Below the pieces are notes generated by a model. The model saw nothing but the letters and a program-made list of their open reading frames with translations, was not told the origin of the DNA and searched no databases. From assembly GCF_030408635.1 (NCBI RefSeq), contig NZ_CP047198.1, forward strand, positions 558,001-622,000: DNA of 64,000 bases. The letters are read 5' to 3'. Position numbers and translations under genes: made by a program. Origin of the DNA: Corynebacterium coyleae. GTDB lineage: Bacteria; Actinomycetota; Actinomycetes; Mycobacteriales; Mycobacteriaceae. Below are positions 34,064-42,414 of the stretch, piece by piece. Each line of letters starts with the position of its first letter. Position 1 is the stretch's first letter.

Positions 34064-34552
34064 CTACCAGGGAAAATCGGGATTCACAGTGCGTGGATCC
34101 AAATTTAAATGGTTTGCTACCAGCGCGGTGAGCACCCACGTGAGCAACTCTGCACGCTCCTGGGTGGTCACCGCGCGGTGTTCTATCGGCATGCGAAACA
34201 CGACAAAGCGCGCACGGGTGGGGTTGCCGTGCTGATCTACGCCTGCCTGGAGCACCCGTCCGAGAGGGACCGGGCCGTCGGCGATGATCTCGTCCGGCAA
34301 GATCGTCATATCTGCGTGCAGGCGCATGCGTGGGATCGTGTCCACCGCCAAATCCACGCTTGCCAGCTGCTCAAAGTACGCGTTGTGGAGCGGGGCGTAG
34401 GCTTCCATGACAAGTGCGTCGAATGCGTCGTTGCGCGAGCGATAGCGGGGCACCCCAACGGGCAGGAGCGGGCCACGGGCACCTCGCCCGTGGCGGTCGC
34501 GTGCGGCGCGGACGTGCGAGGGGCCGACGCCGGGCCTGGAAGGGGTTTGCAT
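34064..34552 (-). CDS. Rv3259-like zincin-fold protein without HExxH
   Basis: A 162-residue protein similar to Rv3259 as recalled: GPLLPVGVPRYRSRNDAFDALVMEAY, DTIPRM, DEIIADGPVPLGRVLQAGVDQHGNPTRARFVVFRMPIE and a late TWVLTALVANHLNLDP. Zincin relatives have HExxH where this protein has VANHL, so peptidase activity is unlikely. It is convergent with whcD and divergent from the DUF3499 gene. Confidence 0.78.
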   Translation of the reverse strand: MQTPSRPGVGPSHVRAARDRHGRGARGPLLPVGVPRYRSRNDAFDALVMEAYAPLHNAYFEQLASVDLAVDTIPRMRLHADMTILPDEIIADGPVPLGRVLQAGVDQHGNPTRARFVVFRMPIEHRAVTTQERAELLTWVLTALVANHLNLDPRTVNPDFPW

Positions 34553-34644
34553 GACGGCAATCCTAAGGTGGAAACAGGCAGGTGTGGAGGGGGCGCGCCG
34601 CGCCGCAGTACAAAAACCTCAAGAAGGGGTTTAGACTGTCCGCC

Positions 34645-35118
34645 GTGAATGTCTTCCGTCGTTGTTGTCGCCCGGGTTGCGGCAGGCCCGCTGTGGCCAC
34701 GCTGATTTACGCGTACGCGGACTCGACGGCAGTGATCGGTCCGCTCGCCCCGGTAGCAGATCCGCATGCGTGGGACTTGTGTGAGCGCCATTCCGCCCAC
34801 ATCACCGCGCCCGTTGGTTGGGAAATGGTCCGTGTAGAGCACGTCGAGTTAGAAGGCGATGAGGATGACGATCCGGAAGCCTCCGACATCACCGCCTTGG
34901 CTGAGGCCGTGCGTGAGGCGGGTCGACTGACCACTGGTTTGGTCGATTCTTCGCAGGACCCAATCGAGTACGAGGCCTCGCACGACTTCAACGACCCGGA
35001 TACCTCGAACCACCCGGTGCATCGCACGAAGCGGGTGGAAGAGCAGATTGCTGCGCATAAGGCGGCGCGCCGTTCGCATTTGCGCATCGTGCCGGATCCT
35101 TCGGCTGAGCAGGAATAG
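34645..35118 (+). CDS. DUF3499 family protein, zinc-ribbon-like
   Basis: A 157-residue actinobacterial protein (Rv3258c-like). The N-terminus has FRRCCRPGCGRPAVATL and WDLCERHSAH, a likely zinc-binding C-C-C-H set, followed by an acidic and variable tail. GTG 34645 is chosen. It sits in the whiB2-manB interval, where it is conserved. Function is unknown. Confidence 0.85.
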   Translation: MNVFRRCCRPGCGRPAVATLIYAYADSTAVIGPLAPVADPHAWDLCERHSAHITAPVGWEMVRVEHVELEGDEDDDPEASDITALAEAVREAGRLTTGLVDSSQDPIEYEASHDFNDPDTSNHPVHRTKRVEEQIAAHKAARRSHLRIVPDPSAEQE

Positions 35119-35174
35119 CGAAACCACAGCAGCCGGGGAGGGGTCGTGTCGCGTGGCGCACTAAGATGGCCTGC

Positions 35175-36545
35175 ATGGCTATCCAGCACACACGTGAGAC
35201 TCTGAGCAGCGTTATTAAGGCCTACGACGTTCGAGGCGTTGTCGGCGAGCACATCGACGAGGACTTTGTCCGCACCGCCGGCGCTGCCTTCGCCCACATT
35301 CTGCGCGAGGAGGGTGAGACCCGTATCGCTGTCGGCCACGACATGCGTCCGTCGTCGCCGGCGCTGGCCGCGGCGTTCGCCGAGGGAGCTGCCTCCCAGG
35401 GGCTTAATGTCACCGACTTGGGGCTGACGTCGACTGACGAGCTCTACTTCGTTGCCGGCTCCCAGCGTTGCGCTGGTGCGATGTTTACCGCCTCGCACAA
35501 TCCGGCTCAGTACAACGGCATCAAACTCTGCCGCGCGGGCGCGACCCCGGTGTCTACAGATACCGGTTTGTCGGAAATCGGCCGCATGATTCTTGAGGGC
35601 GTGCCGGAGTTTGAGGGGGAACGTGGTGTCGTCGAGAAGCAAGATGCGCTCGAGGCATACGCGAAGTATGTGCGTGATCTGGTGCCGGTGCCTACGCGGC
35701 GCAAGCTGGTCGTGGCAGTGGATGCCGCAAACGGCATGGCTGGGCTGACGGTTCCGGCGGCGTTGGGGGATATGGATATTCGCCCGCTGTACTTCGAGTT
35801 AGACGGAACTTTCCCGAACCATGAGGCGAACCCGCTCGACCCGAAGAATTTGGTTGACCTGCAGAAGTTCACTGTTGAGCAGGGTGCGGACATCGGGTTG
35901 GCGTTTGATGGGGATGCGGATCGTTGCTTTGTTGTCGACGAGCGGGGCGAGGCCGTCTCGCCCTCCGCCATCACTGCGCTGATTGCCACGCGCACCCTTG
36001 CGGAGAACCCCGGTGCGACGATCATCCACAACCTGATTACCTCGCGTGCAGTGCCGGAGATGATCGACGAATGTGGTGGCACCGCCGTACGCACCCGTGT
36101 GGGCCACTCTTACATCAAGGCCAAGATGGCCGAGCACAACGCGCTATTCGGCGGTGAGCACTCCGCGCACTACTACTTTGCTGAGTTCTTCAACGCGGAC
36201 TCTGGCTTGGTCGCTGCGCTCCACGTTTTGGCGGCGCTGGCAGAGCAGGACAAGCCGCTGAGTGAACTGATGGCGCAATACGAGCGCTACGTCGCATCTG
36301 GTGAGATCAACTCGGAAGTTGCCGACCAGGAAGCGGCGACGAAGCGTGTGGTGGATGCGTTCGCGGATCGTGCGGAATCGGTAGACACCCTCGACGGTGT
36401 GACTGTGCAGTTGAAGGACTCCAAGGCGTGGTTCAACGTGCGTGCATCCAACACGGAGCCGCTGCTGCGTCTTAACGCGGAAGCGCCGACCCGGGAAGAG
36501 GTCGACGCGCTGGTCAACGAGATTCTTGGCCTGATTCGTTCCTAG
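35175..36545 (+). CDS. manB: Phosphomannomutase
   Basis: A 456-residue enzyme converting mannose-6-phosphate to mannose-1-phosphate. Motifs: phosphoserine loop TASHNP (FTASHNPAQYNG), metal site DGDADR, GEHSAHYYF sugar loop, and the phosphate-binding RASNTEPLLRLN. ATG 35175 (MAIQHTRE) is favoured because TAAGAT, a good -10 box, lies just 7 nt upstream and implies a leaderless mRNA; ATG 35166 would overlap that box. It acts between ManA and the pyrophosphorylase. Confidence 0.93.
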   Translation: MAIQHTRETLSSVIKAYDVRGVVGEHIDEDFVRTAGAAFAHILREEGETRIAVGHDMRPSSPALAAAFAEGAASQGLNVTDLGLTSTDELYFVAGSQRCAGAMFTASHNPAQYNGIKLCRAGATPVSTDTGLSEIGRMILEGVPEFEGERGVVEKQDALEAYAKYVRDLVPVPTRRKLVVAVDAANGMAGLTVPAALGDMDIRPLYFELDGTFPNHEANPLDPKNLVDLQKFTVEQGADIGLAFDGDADRCFVVDERGEAVSPSAITALIATRTLAENPGATIIHNLITSRAVPEMIDECGGTAVRTRVGHSYIKAKMAEHNALFGGEHSAHYYFAEFFNADSGLVAALHVLAALAEQDKPLSELMAQYERYVASGEINSEVADQEAATKRVVDAFADRAESVDTLDGVTVQLKDSKAWFNVRASNTEPLLRLNAEAPTREEVDALVNEILGLIRS

Positions 36546-36628
36546 GCACCGAATTCTTGTAACTCGAACGGGGAGCGTGGGACTGCTATTTTGGACGTTT
36601 GCGCTCACGCAGAACCAAAGGAGGCCAC

Positions 36629-37822
36629 ATGGAGCGATTGGATGGGGTACTGCGACCCTACCCATGGGGGTCGCGGACGCTGCTCGCACAGCTGAGGGGG
36701 ACGCCCTCGCCGAGCGAGAAGCCCGAGGCCGAACTGTGGTTTGGTGCCCACCCTGCCGCCCCAGCGACCATTGACGGACGTGGCCTCGACGAGATCATCG
36801 CCGAGGACCCCCAGGCAGCATTGGGCGACCGCGTGATTGCCCATTATGGCGAGCAACTGCCGTTTTTGGTGAAGTTGCTCGCGGCGGATTCCCCGCTGAG
36901 TATCCAAGCGCACCCGTCGCGCGAGCAGGCCGTTGCTGGCTTCGAACGGGAAAACGCTGAGGGCATCAGCCTCAACAGCCCGCAGCGCAACTACAAGGAC
37001 TCGAACCCGAAGCCGGAACTTATCGTCGCGTTGACTACGTTCCGTGCGATGGCGGGGTTCCGCCCTGTGGAGCAGATGACCGAGTTGTTCGAGGCGTTTT
37101 CCTCCCCAGCCTGGGACCGTTACGCAGCACTACTGCCAGCGGCCGGCGGTGCAGGGGACATGCGGGTGCTGTTTACTACCCTGGTGTCGTTGCCCAGGCC
37201 CGCACTGACGGAGGTGCTCGACGCCGTCGGACATAGTGCCCGCACGATCGCCGATGGAGGCACCGCAGCCCACCCTGCGTGGGTTGTGGAAGCAGCCGAG
37301 GTATTCCTTGAACTAGCGCAGCGTTACCCAGGCGACGCTGGTGCGTTTGCGGCTCTGCTGCTCAACATTGTCACCCTCAAGCCGGGTGAGGCGGCGTTCC
37401 TCGGCGCAGGTCAACTGCATGCCTACCTCAGCGGTCTCGGCGTGGAGGTCATGGAAAACTCCGACAACGTTCTGCGCGGTGGCCTGACCACCAAGCACGT
37501 AGATGTGCCAGAGCTCGTGCGTGTACTCGACTTTTCTTCGTTGGAATCGCCGCGCGCAGACACCGAGGAGGTGGCTGGTGGGAAGCGATTCGTGCTGCCG
37601 GTGGAGAGTTTCACCGTGAGCATGCACGAGCTTGATCAGGGCGAGTTGCGTATCGACGAAGACGGCCCCGCAATCGCACTCTGCACCGCGGGCACCGCCA
37701 CGGACGGGACAATGTCAATCGCCGCTGGGGAGGCTGTGTGGATTCCCGCAAGCGATGGTGCGGTGACCCTGCGGCCTGCAACGGATGGGGAACCCACCCA
37801 GGTGTTTGTGGCTACCGTGTAA
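36629..37822 (+). CDS. manA: Mannose-6-phosphate isomerase, class I
   Basis: A 397-residue zinc enzyme interconverting fructose-6-phosphate and mannose-6-phosphate, the entry to GDP-mannose. The zinc-site region LSIQAHPSREQA, KPELIVAL, and LGAGQLHAYLSGLGVEVMENSDNVLRGGLTTKHVDV are diagnostic. The ribosome site AAAGGAGG lies 4 nt upstream of ATG 36629. The 3' end overlaps the convergent Pro/Ser-rich gene by 11 nt. Confidence 0.94.
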   Translation: MERLDGVLRPYPWGSRTLLAQLRGTPSPSEKPEAELWFGAHPAAPATIDGRGLDEIIAEDPQAALGDRVIAHYGEQLPFLVKLLAADSPLSIQAHPSREQAVAGFERENAEGISLNSPQRNYKDSNPKPELIVALTTFRAMAGFRPVEQMTELFEAFSSPAWDRYAALLPAAGGAGDMRVLFTTLVSLPRPALTEVLDAVGHSARTIADGGTAAHPAWVVEAAEVFLELAQRYPGDAGAFAALLLNIVTLKPGEAAFLGAGQLHAYLSGLGVEVMENSDNVLRGGLTTKHVDVPELVRVLDFSSLESPRADTEEVAGGKRFVLPVESFTVSMHELDQGELRIDEDGPAIALCTAGTATDGTMSIAAGEAVWIPASDGAVTLRPATDGEPTQVFVATV

Positions 37823-38825
37823 CGCTTCGCGCGATCTGGTCAAGCGCCTCGCGGGGGCTAAAGCCCTCATCCGGCTGGGGGTATCCGGCCACGTCCTCCT
37901 TGCCCGGCACACGCGCCCGGGCAGTTGTGGGCGCAGATGCCTGCGACTGCAGTTGAGCCTCCAGCTGGTCTGCAGGAATCGCCTTGTTGTTTTCGGGGTG
38001 CTCATCGCGATCGTTCTCACGCGAGGTTGGCTCGGCGGGGGAGGAGCCGGGTGCGGGTTTGCCGTCCTTGATCTTCGGCTCGTTGTCCGCAGATGTGCCG
38101 GGGCCGCGCTCGGGCTCGGATGGTGCCGTGGGGATCCCGGAGGTGCCTGCCGAGTCGGTCTCAGTCGGCGTTTGTGCAGACGTGCCAGGCGTGTCCGGTG
38201 TGGACGGGTGCGACGCCTCAGGCGTTGGCTGCGGCCTGGACTCCGACGGGGACTCAGGCGTTGTCTCGGGGCGGTTCGGCCGTTCTTCGCTCGTTGTTCC
38301 AGACGGCCGGGTCGACTGTGAGGCCGACTGCGGCCCCGATCGCTGTGATTGCGGTGCCTGCTGGGCCGACTGGGCCGACTGGGCCGACTGCGCCGACTGG
38401 GCCGGTGGCGGCACAACGATGTTGGTCGGGCGGTACACCTTGGTCGGCTGCGCCGGATCCGCCTGGCCCACCACTGCGTGCGGTGGCAGGTATGGATCGT
38501 TCTGCGCCGCATAGTTCGGGTTGACGTGGTGCGTGCCACCCTGCATGCCGTGTTGTGCGCTGTAGTCCTGGTCTACCGGTGCATCGTTTCCGTCAGTGCG
38601 CCCATCTGCAGAGGTTTCTGTTGTCGACGAGTTGGTCGCTGTGCGGGAACTCGACGTGCTTGAGGTTGTCGAGTGCGCGCTGGTGGTGTCTGCTGCCTCG
38701 GCGGAAAAGCCTGCGTGGTCCGAAGGCCCGGTGGACGATGACGCCCATACGGTCCAACCGGTCAGGCCAGCAAGCCCGAGGCCTGCAGCAAAAAGAGCAG
38801 CGGTACGGCGGTTGGTCGGTTTCAC
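37812..38825 (-). CDS. Pro/Ser/Thr-rich anchored surface protein
   Basis: A 337-residue protein with one N-terminal membrane or signal helix (about 8-28) and a long low-complexity exterior: Ser/Thr-rich, then a Pro-rich region, AlaGlnSer repeats and a Glu/Pro-rich stalk. The repeats come from a 9-bp tandem array at about 38362-38404, likely variable in copy number. No enzymatic domain is seen. It may be a wall-spanning stalk. It is a confident coding frame by codon pattern, though unidentified. Confidence 0.7.
   Translation of the reverse strand: MKPTNRRTAALFAAGLGLAGLTGWTVWASSSTGPSDHAGFSAEAADTTSAHSTTSSTSSSRTATNSSTTETSADGRTDGNDAPVDQDYSAQHGMQGGTHHVNPNYAAQNDPYLPPHAVVGQADPAQPTKVYRPTNIVVPPPAQSAQSAQSAQSAQQAPQSQRSGPQSASQSTRPSGTTSEERPNRPETTPESPSESRPQPTPEASHPSTPDTPGTSAQTPTETDSAGTSGIPTAPSEPERGPGTSADNEPKIKDGKPAPGSSPAEPTSRENDRDEHPENNKAIPADQLEAQLQSQASAPTTARARVPGKEDVAGYPQPDEGFSPREALDQIARSVTR
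38362..38404. repeat. 9-bp tandem repeat, about five units
   Basis: Units of TGGGCCGAC (one variant TGCGCCGAC) in direct tandem encode (Ala-Gln-Ser)n on the minus strand. The unit length keeps the frame, so slippage would change the length of the surface stalk only. Confidence 0.85.
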
Positions 38826-39011
38826 GTCCCCGCTCCTTCCACGGTCGGCGCGCAGCCCTTACATCACGAATTGGTAACAGTATGGTGGTGTAGGAATGTT
38901 TATAGCACGTCGTACGGCGAAGGTGTACCCCCATAAGGTGCAAGTGCCGTATATAAAGACGTAATAGATACCGTGTTTGCAGCACTCGATACAGACGGAA
39001 GGAGCGTCACA

Positions 39012-39365
39012 GTGACGACCTGGGACGAGCAGATTTTCACCATTGACACCAATGCAGATTTCCTCGACGAGATCTCTGACCTGGATACCGACGAGATTGT
39101 GGAAGCAGTGCGTGACGCCGTGCTCCTCGCCGCAAATGGGGATTCCGCAAGCGAAGATGAGATCCTCAACGGCCAGGCTGCGGCGACGATCGCTGCAATT
39201 TGGTCGGGTGCACCTTTTTCTGCCGGTGATGTGGCAGAGGCGTACCCGTTCATCCGTCTGCGCCCGGACGAGATCGACGAGAAGCTCGTCGAGGCTGCTG
39301 CTGCGGTGCTGGAAGCAGTGGAGACCGAGGCGGACCTTGAGCAGTTCCTCGAGGCGCTGGCCTAA
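39012..39365 (+). CDS. DUF4259-like protein
   Basis: A 117-residue acidic cytoplasmic protein beginning TTWDEQIFTIDTNADFLDEI. The pattern of a tryptophan-containing start followed by helical Asp/Glu-rich segments resembles DUF4259. GTG 39012 follows GGAAGGAG by 7 nt. It is 12 bp upstream of tmk and probably cotranscribed. Function is unknown. Confidence 0.75.
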   Translation: MTTWDEQIFTIDTNADFLDEISDLDTDEIVEAVRDAVLLAANGDSASEDEILNGQAAATIAAIWSGAPFSAGDVAEAYPFIRLRPDEIDEKLVEAAAAVLEAVETEADLEQFLEALA

Positions 39366-39377
39366 CGGTTTGCGGCC

Positions 39378-39983
39378 ATGATTATTGCGTTTGAAGGTAT
39401 CGATGGCGCGGGCAAGAACACGCTTGTCACCGCGATCAAGAAGGAACTCAACGCCGACACGCTTGCGTTTCCGCGTTACGAGGACTCCATTCACGCCCAG
39501 CTCGCACAAGACGCGCTGCACGGGCGCATGGGGGATGTGACGGATTCCGCGTTTGCGATGGCGACACTGTTCGCACTTGACCGTCATGGGGCGAAGGCGC
39601 TTCTCGACGAGTACGTCGACGATCCGTCCCGCGTCCTCATCCTGGACCGCTACGTGGCCTCTAACGCCGCGTACACCACTGCGCGCACCGGTGACGATGC
39701 CGCCTTGCGCTGGGTGGAAGACCTGGAGTTTGGGCGTTTGGGGTTGCCGAGGCCGGACTTGCAGGTGCTCGTCGATACGAGCCCTGAGCTTGCGCGGGAA
39801 CGCGCAGCGAAGCGCGAGACGCAGGACGCAACGCGTGCGCGCGATCGCTACGAACGCGATGGTGGCCTGCAGGCCGCAACGTATGCGATGTACGGACGGC
39901 TGGCGGAAATGTCGTGGGGTGGGCCGTGGGTACGCGGTTCGGATCCTGCGGTTATCATTCAGGCAATACGCGACCTGGCATAA
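39378..39983 (+). CDS. tmk: Thymidylate kinase
   Basis: A 201-residue P-loop kinase forming dTDP from dTMP. P-loop FEGIDGAGKNTL, LDRYVASNAAY (the DR-Y motif) and the lid region RAAKRETQDATRARDRYE are visible. In actinobacteria tmk commonly precedes mtrA, as here. Confidence 0.94.
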   Translation: MIIAFEGIDGAGKNTLVTAIKKELNADTLAFPRYEDSIHAQLAQDALHGRMGDVTDSAFAMATLFALDRHGAKALLDEYVDDPSRVLILDRYVASNAAYTTARTGDDAALRWVEDLEFGRLGLPRPDLQVLVDTSPELARERAAKRETQDATRARDRYERDGGLQAATYAMYGRLAEMSWGGPWVRGSDPAVIIQAIRDLA

Positions 39984-40029
39984 GCCTCGTCATTTCAACC
40001 CCCATAAAAGCCCTGACAAAGGAGTACAT

Positions 40030-40713
40030 GTGGCCCACAAGATCCTGGTCGTGGACGATGACCCGGCGATCAACGAGATGCTCACCATCGTGCTTGAGGC
40101 CGAGGGGTTTGAGACGAGTTCCGTCACCGATGGCGCTGAGGCCGTTGGCGCGTGGCGCAGCTTTGATCCGGATCTGATCCTGCTCGACCTGATGCTGCCA
40201 GGCGTCAACGGCATTGATATTTGCCGCGAGATCCGCAAGCAGTCCGCCGTGCCGATTGTCATGCTGACAGCGAAGACCGACACGGTGGACGTGGTGCTTG
40301 GACTGGAGTCTGGTGCGGACGACTACATCACCAAACCCTTCAAGCCGAAGGAACTGGTCGCCCGAATCCGCGCGCGTCTGCGTCGTACTGACGACGAGCC
40401 GGCGGAAATCTACGAGGTTGGCGATCTGACCATTGACGTTCCGCAGCACACCGTGACTCGCGGCGGCCAGGAAATTCAGCTGACCCCGCTCGAGTTTGAC
40501 CTTTTGCTGGAGATGGCGCAGAAGCCGAATCAGGTGCACACCCGCGAGGAGCTGCTGGAGTCCGTGTGGGGCTACCGCAACGCTTCGGATACGCGCCTGG
40601 TTAACGTGCATGTCCAGCGTCTGCGCTCCAAGATTGAGCACGACCCGGAGAACCCGGAGATCATCCTCACCGTGCGTGGTGTGGGCTATAAGACCGGCAA
40701 GCCGGGGGTGTAG
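40030..40713 (+). CDS. mtrA: Response regulator MtrA
   Basis: A 227-residue OmpR-type regulator controlling wall metabolism, osmoprotection and cell division genes. Receiver domain: ILVVDDDPAINEML with phosphorylated Asp in ILLDLMLPG and conserved Lys in YITKPFKPKEL; winged-helix domain: LTPLEFDLLLEMA and RLRSKIE, ending VRGVGYK. GTG 40030 follows AAAGGAG by 5 nt. The sensor MtrB and lipoprotein LpqB follow. Confidence 0.96.
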   Translation: MAHKILVVDDDPAINEMLTIVLEAEGFETSSVTDGAEAVGAWRSFDPDLILLDLMLPGVNGIDICREIRKQSAVPIVMLTAKTDTVDVVLGLESGADDYITKPFKPKELVARIRARLRRTDDEPAEIYEVGDLTIDVPQHTVTRGGQEIQLTPLEFDLLLEMAQKPNQVHTREELLESVWGYRNASDTRLVNVHVQRLRSKIEHDPENPEIILTVRGVGYKTGKPGV

Positions 40714-40716
40714 TCG

Positions 40717-42414
40717 CTGAATGCGCTCAAACGCGCACGCGAACGCGTAGCGCACGCATGGTCGACCTCGTTGCAGGTGAGGTTCGTGGGCACGGTACTC
40801 ATCGTGTCCGCCATCGTGATGTCCGTGCTTGGGTTTGTGCTGGCGTCGGTGGTCACTAGCCGCATCACCGAGGCGAAGCTGGAAACCGCGAGTGTGGAGA
40901 TCGAGCGCGCACGCGCCACCGTCGAATACCAGCTAGACAACAGCGGCAGTTCGGCCTCGCTGCAGGCGCGCTTGAACTCAGCCCGTGCAGGTTTGACCCA
41001 GCGCGCACAGGAAAACTCGGACACGTCGAGCTTTTACGAGCCGGTCCTGGTGGCGGAAAGCGGTGGCGGGGTGGTGACCTCGTCGCCGGAGTCGTACCAG
41101 ATCCCAGAGCGCTTAGCGCAGTTCGTCAACGACGGAAATGTGGCCTACCAATTCGCCACTGTGGAACGGCCGGATGCGACGTTGTATGACGCGTTAATCG
41201 TCGGTACGCCAACGAATGCGGATATCCCGAATCTGCAGCTCTACCTGGTCATGAATATGGAGAGCGAAACCACCACCGTTGCACTGATGCGTGGCATTTT
41301 GGCTATCGCTGCGGTGATCGTCGTGGTGCTTTTGATGGGCATTGCGTGGCTTGCGTCGCAGCAGATTGTGGCGCCGGTGCGCTCGGCGTCGAGAACTGCC
41401 CAGCGTTTCGCGTCCGGTCACCTGCGCGAGCGCATGCCGGTCGATGGCGAAGACGAAATGGCAGTGCTGGCCATGTCCTTCAACAACATGGCGGACACGC
41501 TGTCTAAGCAGATCAACAACCTGGAGGAATACGGTGACCTTCAGCGCCAGTTCACCTCCGATGTCTCCCACGAGTTGCGCACGCCGCTGACTACGGTGCG
41601 TATGGCCGCAGACATGATCGCCGCGAACGAGGATTCGCTCGAACCGTCGACCAAGCGCGCTTCCCAGTTGATGATCAAGGAACTCGACCGCTTCGAGGCG
41701 CTGCTCAATGATTTGCTGGAAATTTCGCGTCACGACGCCGGCGTGGCCGAACTCTCCACCACCAGCATGGATGCTCGCGGGCCGGTGGAGTCTGCATGGC
41801 AGCAAACCCAGCACCTTGCCGACGAGTTGGATGTGGAAGTCGACTTTGACATCCCGGAGGAACCACAGACGATCGAGGGTGACCCACGGCGTATCGAGCG
41901 CATCGTGCGCAACCTGGTGGCCAACGCCATCGACCACTCGGAGGGCAACCCGGTGAAGGTTGTGATGCGTTCCAACGACGAGGCCGTGGCAATCACCGTC
42001 ACCGACCGCGGTGTTGGGCTGAAGGAAGGCCAAGACGAGTTAGTGTTCAACCGCTTCTGGCGCGCGGACAAGTCCCGCAAGCGCCACTCGGGCGGCACCG
42101 GCCTGGGCCTGGCTATTGCGCGCGAGGATGCGCTATTGCACGGCGGCATCCTCGACGCCGCTGGCACGCACGGCGTGGGTTCCCAATTCCGCCTGGTGTT
42201 GCCGAGAGAAGTCGGGGCGAAAATCAACGTCGCCCCGTTGGACTTGGTCGCGCCGGGACAGAATGCTGCCGAGATCGAAGGGGCTCCTGTTGTCACCGAA
42301 GCGGTTGGAGTTACCGATGCTGACACCAGCGGGGGAGATGATCCGGCCACCGATAGTGGGGCCGGTGTAGTAGCGCTGGATCCGCAGCCTGAAGTCCAGG
42401 AGGAACATCGATGA
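40717..42414 (+). CDS. mtrB: Sensor histidine kinase MtrB
   Basis: A membrane kinase of about 565 residues partnering MtrA. Two membrane helices (about 23-45 and 183-203) flank an extracytoplasmic sensor, then HAMP, the phosphoacceptor SHELRTPLT, and the HATPase boxes (NLVANAIDH, DRGVGL, GGTGLGLAI). In this frame the only early start candidates are CTG 40717, just after the mtrA stop with GGGGGTG upstream, and TTG 40771. The 18 residues between (LNALKRARERVAHAWSTS) look like a normal kinase N-terminus, so I use the CTG start with caution. The C-terminal tail is Asp/Ala-rich and variable. The stop overlaps lpqB (ATGA). Confidence 0.9.
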   Translation: MNALKRARERVAHAWSTSLQVRFVGTVLIVSAIVMSVLGFVLASVVTSRITEAKLETASVEIERARATVEYQLDNSGSSASLQARLNSARAGLTQRAQENSDTSSFYEPVLVAESGGGVVTSSPESYQIPERLAQFVNDGNVAYQFATVERPDATLYDALIVGTPTNADIPNLQLYLVMNMESETTTVALMRGILAIAAVIVVVLLMGIAWLASQQIVAPVRSASRTAQRFASGHLRERMPVDGEDEMAVLAMSFNNMADTLSKQINNLEEYGDLQRQFTSDVSHELRTPLTTVRMAADMIAANEDSLEPSTKRASQLMIKELDRFEALLNDLLEISRHDAGVAELSTTSMDARGPVESAWQQTQHLADELDVEVDFDIPEEPQTIEGDPRRIERIVRNLVANAIDHSEGNPVKVVMRSNDEAVAITVTDRGVGLKEGQDELVFNRFWRADKSRKRHSGGTGLGLAIAREDALLHGGILDAAGTHGVGSQFRLVLPREVGAKINVAPLDLVAPGQNAAEIEGAPVVTEAVGVTDADTSGGDDPATDSGAGVVALDPQPEVQEEHR

